The notes under the pieces were generated by a model, which did not search any database, was not told where the DNA came from, and was given only the letters and a program-made list of their open reading frames with translations. A stretch of DNA of 64,000 nt from Streptomyces sp. SPB162 (GTDB lineage Bacteria; Actinomycetota; Actinomycetes; Streptomycetales; Streptomycetaceae). The stretch covers positions 2,640,501-2,704,500 of the forward strand of contig NZ_JAQFII010000001.1 in assembly GCF_029504575.1 (NCBI RefSeq), read 5' to 3'. This document shows positions 25,089 through 34,400 of this stretch, piece after piece. Position numbers and translations under genes: made by a program. How positions within the stretch are numbered: the stretch's first letter is position 1; every line of letters starts with the position of its first letter.

Positions 25089-26188
25089 GGAGCCGCTGAG
25101 GACGTGACGGAGGGCGCCGCCGGGGAACCGGTGGCGCCGTCCCTCAGCGCCGCGCACACCGAGGCGGCCGGACGGTCGCGGTCGTAGGGATCGGCGGCGG
25201 TCGGGCCCTGCGGCGACTGGCCGGCGAGCAGTGGCCGGAAGTAGTCGGCGGCCCCGGCCGTGCAGGACAGCGGCCCGGCGGCGACATCGGCCTGCACGAC
25301 CTCCAGGTGATGGTCGCGCAGGTCGTCCCGGCCGAACCGGAAGCGCATCTCGCGCCGCACGGTGAAGAGCGAGGTCTTGCCGCCCGGCCCCGCCCCGGGC
25401 CCCGTGACGCCCTGTACGGCGTACACGAAGGTGTGGTCGGCGAGGACCTCCAGTCGGCCGTCACCGACCTGGGCCACGGTGATCGTCCCCCTCACCCGTA
25501 CCTTCGGGTCGGCCAGCCGTACCAGGGCCGGGTCCAGCCGCACCAGCCAGCCGGTCGCCGCGTGCAGCCCGTCGTTGACCGGGGCGCTCAGGCTCCGGTC
25601 GAACTGGTCGACCTGGCCGGGGTCGATCAGATCCCGGACGGCGCGCACACCGCCGCCCGTCAGCGCTTCCGGATCGAGCGCCGAGGCGACCAGGTACTGC
25701 TGGGTGATGCCGAGCGCCTGGATCACCTGGCCCTCGGTGAAGTCCCCGACGCGGCGCGCGGTGGGCAGCGGAATGCCCTCGGCACCGGCCCGGTAGTGCG
25801 CGGCCGGATCGTTCGCGTACAGCGCCTTCTCGTTCACAGCCGGTACCGGGCCCGGGGGCACCAGCGGTATCAGGGTGATCCGCAGCGGCTCCACCTCGGC
25901 CGCACCCGAACTGCTGTACGGATGGCGTAGGCCCAGGTAGATCGCGGTGCCGAAGGCGACCGCGATGAGGACGACCAGGATCAGGGCCTGGCGCGGAGCG
26001 CCGGCGGGCCACATATGGCGGACGCGCACCGCCCGGGAAGCCCCGTCCAGGCGCTCGCGGGCCGAGTACTCCTGGATACGGGCAGCACGAACGAACGACT
26101 CGTCGAAGACGACGGATCGATACTCGTCCTCACCACCTCCCGGGACTCCCTCAGGGGCGCCCTCAGGAGGGTCTCCAGGACCGGCCAT
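25085..26188 (-). CDS. Membrane protein with N-terminal VFDExFVRxA motif (long paralogue)
   Basis: 367 residues: a Gly/Glu/Pro-rich start, a motif region DEYRSVVFDESFVRAARIQE (about 21-40), a basic stretch, one membrane helix (ALILVVLIAVAFGTAIYLGL, about 68-87) and an extracytoplasmic domain of about 270 residues ending in a Ser/Ala-rich tail. The motif recurs in the next gene (26255-26689), so the two are paralogues at their cytoplasmic ends. From memory the equivalent S. coelicolor genes are SCO2583/SCO2584, the latter reported as a partner of the Mre wall-synthesis proteins. No enzyme domain is recognised. The TAG stop is part of the CTAG next to MITE A. Confidence 0.75.
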   Translation of the reverse strand: MAGPGDPPEGAPEGVPGGGEDEYRSVVFDESFVRAARIQEYSARERLDGASRAVRVRHMWPAGAPRQALILVVLIAVAFGTAIYLGLRHPYSSSGAAEVEPLRITLIPLVPPGPVPAVNEKALYANDPAAHYRAGAEGIPLPTARRVGDFTEGQVIQALGITQQYLVASALDPEALTGGGVRAVRDLIDPGQVDQFDRSLSAPVNDGLHAATGWLVRLDPALVRLADPKVRVRGTITVAQVGDGRLEVLADHTFVYAVQGVTGPGAGPGGKTSLFTVRREMRFRFGRDDLRDHHLEVVQADVAAGPLSCTAGAADYFRPLLAGQSPQGPTAADPYDRDRPAASVCAALRDGATGSPAAPSVTSSAAP

Positions 26189-26254
26189 ACCACAAGGTTA
26201 AGTCTCCGGAGGCACATATAAACGCTGAGATACGCGACAACTTCTGACAGCAGC

Positions 26255-26689
26255 TCAGGGGAGCGGGGTCGCGGCCACCGGAGGAAGGGTCTGGCTGCCC
26301 ACCCGGCCGCTCGACGGCGGCGCCGGTACGGCCGGCTGGCGGCCGCCCCCGGCGCCCCGGTACACGGCCGCGAAGGTCAGCGCCACCACCCCGATGCCCA
26401 TCAGCACGGCCAGCAACCAGGCCAGCGAGCGGTGCCAGCGGACACTGCCGCCGCGGTAGGGACGGCCTTCGGCCATTTGGACGTGCTGCAGATACAGATC
26501 GTCCGACTCACTGGTGTCGTACCGGGCGGGATCGGCCGGTACGGACCCGGCGCCGGACATGCTCTCGGCCTCGGCACGGGCCCGCGCGGCCGCGAGCATG
26601 CGCTGTCGCGCGGTGGGCTCGTGCACGGGCGCGGACCGTACGAAGTCCTCGTCGAAGACCATGGATGCGAACTCGTCATCATCCGGCAT
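26255..26689 (-). CDS. Membrane protein with N-terminal VFDExFVRxA motif (short paralogue)
   Basis: 144 residues from ATG 26689 (MPDDDEFASMVFDEDFVRSA); the open frame extends to 26773 but that part is intergenic in character. After the motif come ARQRMLAAARARAEAESMSG, a linker, one membrane helix (SLAWLLAVLMGIGVVALTFAAVY, about 94-116) and a short Pro/Ala-rich outside tail. It lacks the large outer domain of its paralogue 66 bases downstream. proA lies 95 bases upstream on the same strand. The ribosome site is weak. Function unknown; the shared motif suggests both bind the same cytoplasmic partner. Confidence 0.7.
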   Translation of the reverse strand: MPDDDEFASMVFDEDFVRSAPVHEPTARQRMLAAARARAEAESMSGAGSVPADPARYDTSESDDLYLQHVQMAEGRPYRGGSVRWHRSLAWLLAVLMGIGVVALTFAAVYRGAGGGRQPAVPAPPSSGRVGSQTLPPVAATPLP

Positions 26690-26784
26690 CCGACCAGGGT
26701 AGTCCCGGCGACGACGCTTTGGGCAGGGAGCGGATGAAATACGCTGTCCGCCCGCCCAGTTGGCCCTGTGCACGGACCGGCGCG

Positions 26785-28092
26785 CTACCGGATGTGGCCG
26801 TCGCCGGTCACGATGTACTTGGTCGACGTCAGCTCCGGCAGGCCCATCGGGCCACGGGCGTGCAGCTTCTGGGTGGAGATCCCGATCTCCGCGCCGAAGC
26901 CGAACTCGCCGCCGTCGGTGAACCGCGTCGAGGCGTTGACGACGACCGCGGCCGCGTCCACCAACTGGGTGAAGCGGCGGGCCGCCGGCTGCGAGGTGGT
27001 GACGATCGCCTCGGTGTGCCCGGACGACCAGAGCCGGATGTGGTGGACGGCCGCGTCCAGCGAGTCGACGACCCCGGCCGCGATGTCATAGCTCAGGTAC
27101 TCGGTCTCCCAGTCCTCCATGGTCGCCGGGACCACGGTGGCCTTGGATCCGGTCCGCTCGGCCAGCGCCAGCACCCGCTCGTCGCCGTGCACCGTCACCC
27201 CGGCCTCCGCCAGCGCCGCCAGCGCCAGCGGCAGGAACGCCTCGGCGACGTCCTGGTGCACCAGCAGGGTCTCGGCGGAGTTGCAGACGCTGGGACGCTG
27301 TGCCTTGGAGTTGATGAGCACCTCCACCGCCATCGGGAGGTCGGCCTGCGCGTCCACGTAGACGTGGCAGTTCCCGGTACCGGTCTCGATGACCGGCACC
27401 GTCGACTGCTCGACGACCGTCCTGATCAGCGAGGCTCCGCCGCGCGGGATGAGGACGTCGACCATGCCGCGGGCCCGCATCAGCTCCGTGACGGACTCCC
27501 GGCTCTCGCCCGGGACCAGCTGCACCGCGTCGGCCGGCAGTCCGGCACCGCCGACGGCGTCCCGCACCACCTTCACCAGCGCCTCGTTGGACGCGTACGC
27601 GGAGGACGAACCGCGCAGCAGCACCGCGTTCCCGGACTTCAGGCACAGCGCCGCCGCGTCGACGGTCACGTTCGGCCGGGCCTCGTAGATGATGCCGACC
27701 ACTCCGAGCGGCACCCGCACCTGGCGCAGGTCGAGCCCGTTCGGCAGCGTCGAGCCGCGGACGACCTCGCCGACCGGATCCGGCAGGCCCGCCACGTCGC
27801 GTACGTCGGCGGCGATGGCCGCGATCCGCTCGCGGGTCAGTGTCAGCCGGTCGATGACCGTCTCGCTGCTCCCGGCCGCCCGCGCCCGCGCCACGTCCAG
27901 GGCGTTCGCCTCGACGATCTCCTTCGTCCGCACCACCAGCGCGTCCGCGATGGCGAGCAGCGCGTCGTCCTTCGCCGAGCGCGGCAGCGGCGCCAGGTCG
28001 GCGGCGGCGGCCCGGGCCCGGTAGGCGGCCCGCAGCACGGCGGACTCGGGCAGGGGGGAGGGCAAGGAGGGGGCGTCGTGGCTGCTGCTCAT
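26785..28092 (-). CDS. proA: Gamma-glutamyl phosphate reductase
   Basis: 435-residue NADPH-dependent enzyme of proline synthesis, reducing gamma-glutamyl phosphate made by ProB to the semialdehyde. The start is ATG 28092 ([20 protein letters not shown]); the open frame runs upstream through MITE copy B only by chance. Motifs: [37 protein letters not shown], the catalytic Cys in [17 protein letters not shown] (about 275), and the C-terminal [20 protein letters not shown]. It ends DGHIR as usual. proB lies upstream on the same strand, separated by a small gene and the MITE, which may disturb joint transcription. Confidence 0.97.
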   Translation of the reverse strand: MSSSHDAPSLPSPLPESAVLRAAYRARAAAADLAPLPRSAKDDALLAIADALVVRTKEIVEANALDVARARAAGSSETVIDRLTLTRERIAAIAADVRDVAGLPDPVGEVVRGSTLPNGLDLRQVRVPLGVVGIIYEARPNVTVDAAALCLKSGNAVLLRGSSSAYASNEALVKVVRDAVGGAGLPADAVQLVPGESRESVTELMRARGMVDVLIPRGGASLIRTVVEQSTVPVIETGTGNCHVYVDAQADLPMAVEVLINSKAQRPSVCNSAETLLVHQDVAEAFLPLALAALAEAGVTVHGDERVLALAERTGSKATVVPATMEDWETEYLSYDIAAGVVDSLDAAVHHIRLWSSGHTEAIVTTSQPAARRFTQLVDAAAVVVNASTRFTDGGEFGFGAEIGISTQKLHARGPMGLPELTSTKYIVTGDGHIR

Positions 28093-28240
28093 ACCCGGCA
28101 GCCTACGGCGACCTCCCCGGACGGCGGGACGCGATTCCGGCCGTTGAGACGCCGCTGGGGCCTGTCCCGACCCCTCGGACCGTTCCGCCCGGCCGGAGCG
28201 GGGCCCGGGGCCGGGCGGGGAGTGCCTCCCAGAGCACTGG

Positions 28241-28441
28241 GTCGTGTCTGACACATACCGGCGTCCGCCCGGAGGGCGGGGCCCGGGGCGTCTGGTGCGG
28301 GCGATCGCACGGCGGAGGGTCGCCCCTGTACTGGACGTACCGGGGCGGGCCCGACAACTGGGGCCCCTCCCAGCGGTAGCTGGGGGAGAGCGCGCGTGCC
28401 AGGCGTCCCGGGCCAGGCGGGATGTGTCAGACACGGCCTAG
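28241..28441. mobile_element. MITE-like element, copy B (197 bp)
   Basis: Near-identical to copy A: same inverted ends (left end GTCGTGTCTGACACAT, one change) with three substitutions and a 3-base deletion inside. The right flank is CTAG (28438-28441); the left flank is CTGG (28237-28240), a decayed or altered CTAG. The right CTAG forms the TAG stop of the gene at 28438-28890. It separates this gene from proA. Confidence 0.85.
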
Positions 28442-28890
28442 AAAGGGTGGACCCCGACGGGCACCGCCGGCGCCGGGCCGTAGCCCTCGGAGATGCGCTG
28501 GTGATAGGTCTCACGGTCGATCACTTCGAGACCGACCGTCTCCCACGGCGGCAGTTTGGCCGTCGAGCGGTGCTCGCCCCACAGGCGCAGCGCGATGGCC
28601 GCGGCGTCATGGAGGTCGCGGGCCTCCTCCCAATACCTGATCTCGGCGTGATCATCGGCATATCTGCTGGTCAGCAGGAACGGGTGATCGTGCGCGAGCT
28701 GCTCCAGCGCGCGTCTGACCTCCGGCAGCGGGGCCTCGGGCCCGGAGACGCTGAGCGTGACGTGCCAGAGCCGGGAGCTGGTACGCGCTTCCGGCTGATG
28801 CTCCGCGCTGGTATCCACTCCGCTGTCGACGCTGACCAGTGCCCGTTCGGTCGTCCCCCGGGGGAGCGAACCTGGGCGCCCTCGTCTCAC
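28438..28890 (-). CDS. Conserved hypothetical protein between proB and proA
   Basis: 150 residues from GTG 28890, which has GGGAGG 6 bases upstream. The first 40 residues are low-complexity (Arg, Ser, Thr, Glu). The core SRLWHVTLSVSGPEAPLPEV, ALEQLAHDHPFLLTSRYADD, IRYWEEARDLHDAAAIALRL and IDRETYHQRI has strong coding character and looks like a small alpha/beta domain. I know the arrangement proB - small gene - proA from other Streptomyces but no function for this protein. MITE copy B abuts its TAG stop; the stop itself predates or is supplied by the target CTAG, so the protein is not shortened. Confidence 0.8.
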   Translation of the reverse strand: MRRGRPGSLPRGTTERALVSVDSGVDTSAEHQPEARTSSRLWHVTLSVSGPEAPLPEVRRALEQLAHDHPFLLTSRYADDHAEIRYWEEARDLHDAAAIALRLWGEHRSTAKLPPWETVGLEVIDRETYHQRISEGYGPAPAVPVGVHPF

Positions 28891-29046
28891 CGGCGGCCTC
28901 CCTGTGGCGTTCTGCTTTGCGAGCGCCGCCCGTCCCCGCGGCGGTATTGGCGACTCCTCCGCTTCAAAGTTGACCAGGGTGCGGGCTACCGCGGGGGCGT
29001 TTTCGACAAGAAGTCCCCGACTGGGTCTGCCGGACCGGTTCTCGGC

Positions 29047-30177
29047 TCAGTGCTGGTGCAGCACGACGAGGTCGTCACGGTGCACGACCTCGCGCTCGTA
29101 AGCGGGTCCGAATTCGCGGGCGAGGTCGTGCGTCGAGCGGCCGAGCAGCCGCGGCACTTCCCTGGCGTCGAAGTTGACGAGCCCCCGCGCGACGGCCCGG
29201 CCGGACTCGTCGAGCAGGTCGACCGGGTCGCCGGCCACGAACTGCCCCTCGACGCCGGTCAGTCCGGCCGGCAGCAGCGATGTGCGGCGCTCCGTGACGG
29301 CCTTGACCGCGCCCGGGTCCAGGCGCAGCGCGCCACGCGGGGTGGAGGCGTGGGCGAGCCACAGCAGCCGGTCCGCGGACCGCTTGCCGGTGCGGTGGAA
29401 CAGCGTGCCGGTGACGCGTCCCGCGAGGGCGTCGGCGGCGTGGCTGGCGGAGGTGAGGACGACCGGGATGCCGGCGGCGGCCGCGATCCGGGCGGCCTCG
29501 ACCTTGGTGACCATGCCGCCGGTGCCGACCCCGGCCTTGCCCGCGCTGCCGATCGTCACGCCTTCGAGGTCGGCGGGTCCCGCCACCTCGTCGATGCGGG
29601 TGGCGCCCGGTGAGCGCGGGTCGCCGTCGTACAGGCCGTCCACGTCGGACAGGAGCACCAGCAGGTCGGCGCGGACCAGGTGGGCGACGAGGGACGCCAG
29701 CCGGTCGTTGTCCCCGAAGCGGATCTCGTCGGTGGCGACCGTGTCGTTCTCGTTGACGACCGGCACCGCGCCCATGACGAGCAGCTGGTCCAGCGTCCGG
29801 TAGGCGTTGCGGTAGTGGGCGCGGCGGCTGATGTCGTCGGAGGTCAGCAGCACCTGCCCGACCCGGACCCCGTAGCGCGCGAACGACGCGGTGTACCGCG
29901 CCACCAGCAGTCCCTGGCCGACGCTGGCGGCGGCCTGCTGGCGGGCCAGGTCGCGCGGGCGCCGGTCGAGGCCGAGCGGGGCGAGGCCCGCCGCGATGGC
30001 GCCGGAGGAGACCAGCACGATCTCCTTCGCCCCGTCGCCCCGGGCCGTGGCCAGCACGTCCACCAGCGCGTCGACGCGGTCCGCGTCCAGCCCGCCGGAG
30101 GCCGTCGTCAACGAGGACGAACCGACCTTGACCACGACCCTGCGGGCCTCCACCACGTCCTGCCGCGCCGCTGCCAC
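29047..30177 (-). CDS. proB: Glutamate 5-kinase
   Basis: 376-residue first enzyme of proline synthesis, phosphorylating glutamate with ATP. The amino-acid kinase domain comes first (RVVVKVGSSSLT, IVLVSSGAIAAGL, GQVLLTSDDISRRAHYRNAY, VVNENDTVATDEIRFGDND, LLSDVDGLYDGDP, GTGGMVTKVEAARIAAAAG). A PUA domain follows from about residue 275 (LRLDPGAVKAVTERRTSLLPA). Feedback inhibition by proline is typical of the family. It ends VHRDDLVVLHQH. The next gene downstream is the conserved small protein, then proA. Confidence 0.97.
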   Translation of the reverse strand: MAAARQDVVEARRVVVKVGSSSLTTASGGLDADRVDALVDVLATARGDGAKEIVLVSSGAIAAGLAPLGLDRRPRDLARQQAAASVGQGLLVARYTASFARYGVRVGQVLLTSDDISRRAHYRNAYRTLDQLLVMGAVPVVNENDTVATDEIRFGDNDRLASLVAHLVRADLLVLLSDVDGLYDGDPRSPGATRIDEVAGPADLEGVTIGSAGKAGVGTGGMVTKVEAARIAAAAGIPVVLTSASHAADALAGRVTGTLFHRTGKRSADRLLWLAHASTPRGALRLDPGAVKAVTERRTSLLPAGLTGVEGQFVAGDPVDLLDESGRAVARGLVNFDAREVPRLLGRSTHDLAREFGPAYEREVVHRDDLVVLHQH

Positions 30178-30251
30178 GTACGTCCCCTGTGCTCGCCTGT
30201 TCCTGTCGGTCCGCCTGCCCCGATCCCGTGCAATCTACGTGATCCGGGGCA

Positions 30252-30297
30252 CCGCGCGGCCGGCCGTATCGCGCCCTGGACACCCGCGCGGCCGGCC
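30252..30297. repeat. 14-bp direct repeat CCGCGCGGCCGGCC between proB and galE
   Basis: Two exact copies, 30252-30265 and 30284-30297, 18 bases apart, each with a self-complementary core. It lies just downstream of galE's 3' neighbour region and upstream of proB... no promoter element is obvious. It may act as a terminator-like structure for the upstream gene. Confidence 0.5.
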
Positions 30298-30312
30298 CGC
30301 CGGGGCGACGGA

Positions 30313-31293
30313 TCAGCCCTGCGCCGCCGGATGCCGCAGCCGCCAGCCGGCCCACGCCGAGGTGACCATCCGGCGGACGTCGTACCGCGCGGACCAACCG
30401 AGCTCCTTGTTGATCAGCTCCGCCGAGGCGACGACCCTGGCCGGGTCGCCGGCGCGGCGCGGCAGGGTCTCCGGTGCCAGGTCGGTGTGCCCCGACACCT
30501 CGCGGATGAGGTCGATCATCTCCGCCACCGACACGCCCTCACCGGTGCCGATGTTGAGCGTCAGGGACGCCGAGGGGTCGGCCGTCAGCCGCCGCGCCGC
30601 GGCCACGTGAGCGGAGGCGACGTCCTCGATGTGGATGTAGTCGCGAACGCAGGTGCCGTCCGGCGTCGGGTAGTCGTCACCGAAGATCAGCGGGGGCTTT
30701 CCCTGGTCCAGCCGCTGGAACACCATCGGCACCAGGTTGAGGATCCCCGGGTCGCCGAGCTCGGCGGAGGCGGCGCCCGCCACGTTGAAGTAGCGCAGCG
30801 AGGCGGTGGCCATGCCGTGCGCCCGGCCCACCGCGGCGACCATCCACTCGCCCGTGAGCTTGGTCTCGCCGTAGGGGCTCATCGGGTCGCACGGCGTCCG
30901 CTCGGTGACCAGATCGACGTCCGGCATGCCGTAGACCGCCGCGGAGGAGGAGAAGAGGAAGCGGCTCACCCCGGCGTCGGCGGCGGCCTCCAGGACCGTC
31001 TGCAGGCCGACGACGTTCTCCCGGTAGTAGTGCAGCGGGCGCTCCACCGACTCGCCGACCTGCTTCTTCGCGGCGATGTGCACGATCCCGCTCACCGCGT
31101 GGCGGGCCAGGACACTGTCGAGCACCGCCCGGTCCAGCACCGAGCCCCGCTCCAGGGGCACACCGGCGGGCAGTCGCGCGGCGTCGCCGGTGCTGAGATC
31201 GTCGAGGACGACCACCTGTTCACCGCTTTCGACAAGCGCCTTGACGACATGCGATCCGATATATCCGGCCCCGCCGGTGATCATCCAGGTCAT
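30313..31293 (-). CDS. galE: UDP-glucose 4-epimerase
   Basis: 326-residue short-chain dehydrogenase-type epimerase interconverting UDP-glucose and UDP-galactose. The N-terminal NAD site is MITGGAGYIGSH. Further motifs: VVLDDLSTG, HIAAKKQVGESVERPLHYY, FLFSSSAAVYG, the catalytic MSPYGETKLTGE (Tyr/Lys), LRYFNVAGA, and the substrate-site CVRDYIHIEDVA and LNIGTGEGVSV. Length is typical. The gene is divergent from the large wall-polymer glycosyltransferase at 31417, so it may supply the sugar nucleotide for that polymer; this link is by position. Start ATG 31293 gives the normal N-terminus. Confidence 0.95.
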   Translation of the reverse strand: MTWMITGGAGYIGSHVVKALVESGEQVVVLDDLSTGDAARLPAGVPLERGSVLDRAVLDSVLARHAVSGIVHIAAKKQVGESVERPLHYYRENVVGLQTVLEAAADAGVSRFLFSSSAAVYGMPDVDLVTERTPCDPMSPYGETKLTGEWMVAAVGRAHGMATASLRYFNVAGAASAELGDPGILNLVPMVFQRLDQGKPPLIFGDDYPTPDGTCVRDYIHIEDVASAHVAAARRLTADPSASLTLNIGTGEGVSVAEMIDLIREVSGHTDLAPETLPRRAGDPARVVASAELINKELGWSARYDVRRMVTSAWAGWRLRHPAAQG

Positions 31294-31416
31294 TCCGTCA
31301 GTCTAAGTCGGTGAGTAGCCATGCGATAAACTCGGAGTGAACCCTCAGCAGGCTGCGCTCCCCTGGAGCAGGACCTCGGTTCGTTGTTTCCCGCCACGGA
31401 AAGGTTGTCCTGACCC

Positions 31417-34400
31417 ATGGTCCCTCGGCTCTCGGTGGTAGTGCCTATTTACAACGTCGAGACGTTTCTCGAGGAGTGCCTCGAGTCGCTCGCCGGTCAG
31501 ACGCTCCGTGAGCTCGAAGTCATCATGGTCAACGACGGTTCGACGGACGGCAGCGGCGAGATCGCCACCGCTTTCGCGGCCCGCGACCCGCGGTTCCGCC
31601 TCGTCGAACAGACCAACGGCGGCCTCGGGCACGCCCGCAACACCGGTGTGCGCAACTGCACCCCGGGGGTGGAGTACCTCACGTTCGTCGACAGCGACGA
31701 CATCATCCCGGACTACGCGTACGAGCACTTCCTGTCGACGCTGGACGAGACGGGATCGGACTTCGCGTCGGGCAATGTGTTCACGCTGGACTCGAAGGGC
31801 ACCGCCCAGTCCGCCATGCACCGCAACGCCACGGCGTCGACGCGGTTGAAGACGCACATCACGCGGGACCCGGCGCTCATCGCCGACCGGCTCGCCCCCA
31901 ACAAGGTGTTCCGCCGCACCTTCTGGGACACGTACGCGATGGAGTTCCCCGAGGGCGTGCTCTACGAGGACACCCCCCTGACGGTCCCGGCGCACTTCAG
32001 GGCCCGCAGCGTCGACATCCTCGGTGAGCCCACGTACTACTGGCGCCAGCGCGAGGGCGGCGCGGCACCGTCCATCACCCAGCGCCGCACCGAGTTGAAG
32101 TCGGTGCGCGACCGCGTGGCCGCCGTCGATTCCGTCAGCCGGTTCCTCGCCGCGCAGCCGGGCAAGGAGTACCGCAAGTACAAGCGCTGGTACGACGAGA
32201 CGGCGCTCGCCAGCGACATCCGGATCTTCATCAACGTACTGCCGGACGCCGACCAGGAGTTCCGCGAGCTCTTCATGAAGGTCGCCTCGGACTTCCTGAG
32301 CCGGGTGGATCCGCGCGCGCTGGAAGCGCTGCCGGCCCTCATGCGGCTGAAGTGGCACCTGATCCGGCACGGCAAGCTGGACGAGCTGCTCGAGGTCCTG
32401 TCGTACGAGAAGAAGGAGACCGGCGCGTCCCTGCCGGTCGTCCGGCGGTTCCGCCGCTACGGCAGGTTCCCCTTCTTCGGCAACCGCACCGTGGGTGTGC
32501 CGAAGCACGTGTACCGCCTCAAGCAGGAACTCGCCCTGCGCACCAAGGTGTCCTCGATCGCCTGGCACGGCGACGAACTGAAGATCGAGGGTTTCTCCTA
32601 CGTCAGCAACCTGAATGTCCACAAGCGGCGGATGTCGCTCAAGGTCATCGCGTTGCGGAACAGCAAGTCCCGACGCACGCTGGTCATTCCGGCGCGTACG
32701 GTATTCCGCCCCGAGGCCACGTCGACCTCCGGCCAGAACCGCTATTCATACGACTGGTCCGGCTTCGAACTGACGGTCAATGCGCAGAAGCTGAAACAGC
32801 GCGGCCACTGGAACGAGTCCACCTGGCGCTTCGCGATCGGCAACCTCAGCCGCGGCCTGCTGCGCAAGGGCGCGCTGAATCCCGGCGCCTTCGGCTCCGG
32901 CACCCACCCGCCGGTGCACTACGTCGACGCCGAGACCCGGATCGTCCCGCTCTTCATCGGCGGCCGGCTGCGGCTGCGGGTGGAGAAGGTCCGCGCCCGC
33001 GTCACCGGGCACGAATTGACCGACAGGATCCTCGAGATCCGCGGGGTCGCGTCCGGGAAGCTCACCGAGGGCAGCGTGCTGAGCGTGCAGCACCTCAAGA
33101 CCCCGAGCTCGCACCAGTACCCGCTGGAGATCACCGGCGGCGCCGCCCAGGGCCAGACGGCGTTCTCCGTGCGGATCCCGCTGGACGACATCGTCGGCGG
33201 CCGCATGACGGAGGTCGCGCTGTCCTCGGTCAAGGCACCGGACAGCGAGACCTGGCGCACCGAGATCGTCGTTCCCGGTGAGGCCAAGTCGCGCCAGCTG
33301 ATCGCCGACGACGACCTGGCGCCGGGCCGCTACCCGCTTCCGCCCTCCGCCTCGGGGCTCCCCCGCGAGCTGGCCCTGCACCGCAACGCGCCGGGCTACC
33401 TGCTGCTGAGCGACCGCGTCGTCCGGCCCGTCGTGGACCGTCTGACCTGGCAGTCGGACGGCTCGCTGCTAGTCGAGGGCGAGTGCCCGACCAGCGCCAC
33501 CGACCCGGCGAACCTGGTGCTGATGCACCGGGCGCACCACGAGGAGAAGCTCTTCCCGGTGGCGGTTGAGGACAACCGGTTCTCCGCCACGCTGACCGTG
33601 CACGCCGTCCCGGGCATGGCGGGCAACCTGCCGCTGCGTCCCGGCCGCTGGAACCTGGTGTTCCAGAACTCGGTGGAGGGCAGCGAGCGCACCCCGGTGG
33701 TCATCAGCCCCGCGCTGATCGACGACCTTCCCGCCGAGACCATGGTCGCCGGCCGCAAGTACGTCGCGGCCGCGCACTCCTACGACCGGCTGGCGCTCGA
33801 GGTCACCGCGTCGCTGCGGACCGACGAGCAGGGCCCGTACCGGCAGCGCCAGCTGCGGACGCAGTTCTACCCCGAGGCCCGCACCCGGCCGCTGCGCGAG
33901 TCCGTGCTGTACGACAGCTACACGGGCAAGCAGTTCTCCGACTCACCGCGCGCGGTCTTCGAGGAGCTGGTGCGGCGCGGTGACGACCTGGAGCACCTGT
34001 GGGTCGTCCGCGACGAGCAGGTGGAACTGCCGCCGGGCGCCAAGGCCGTCCGCATGTGGGGCCGCGAGTGGTTCGAGGCGCTGGCCCGCAGCCGGTACAT
34101 CGTCACCAACGCGCACCTGCCGTACTGGCTGAAGCGGCGGCCGGGCCAGGTCGTCGTCCAGGCCTGGCACGGCACCCCGTTGAAGAAGATCGGCCACGAC
34201 ATCGAGGACGTCCAGTTCACCAACGGGCGGTACCTGGAGAACGTGGCGAAGGAGTCGAAGAGCTGGAGCTTCATCGTCTCCCCCAACCGCTTCAGCACGC
34301 CGATCCTGAAGCGCGCGTTCGCGTTCGAGGGTGAGCTGCTCGAGGCGGGCTACCCGCGTAACGACATGCTCTACGCGCCGGAGCGCGACGAGATCGCCGA

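Noticed and set aside
26785..28434. A 549-residue ProA with a long N-terminal extension
   Set aside because: The extra part is translation through MITE copy B; normal ProA starts at 28092.
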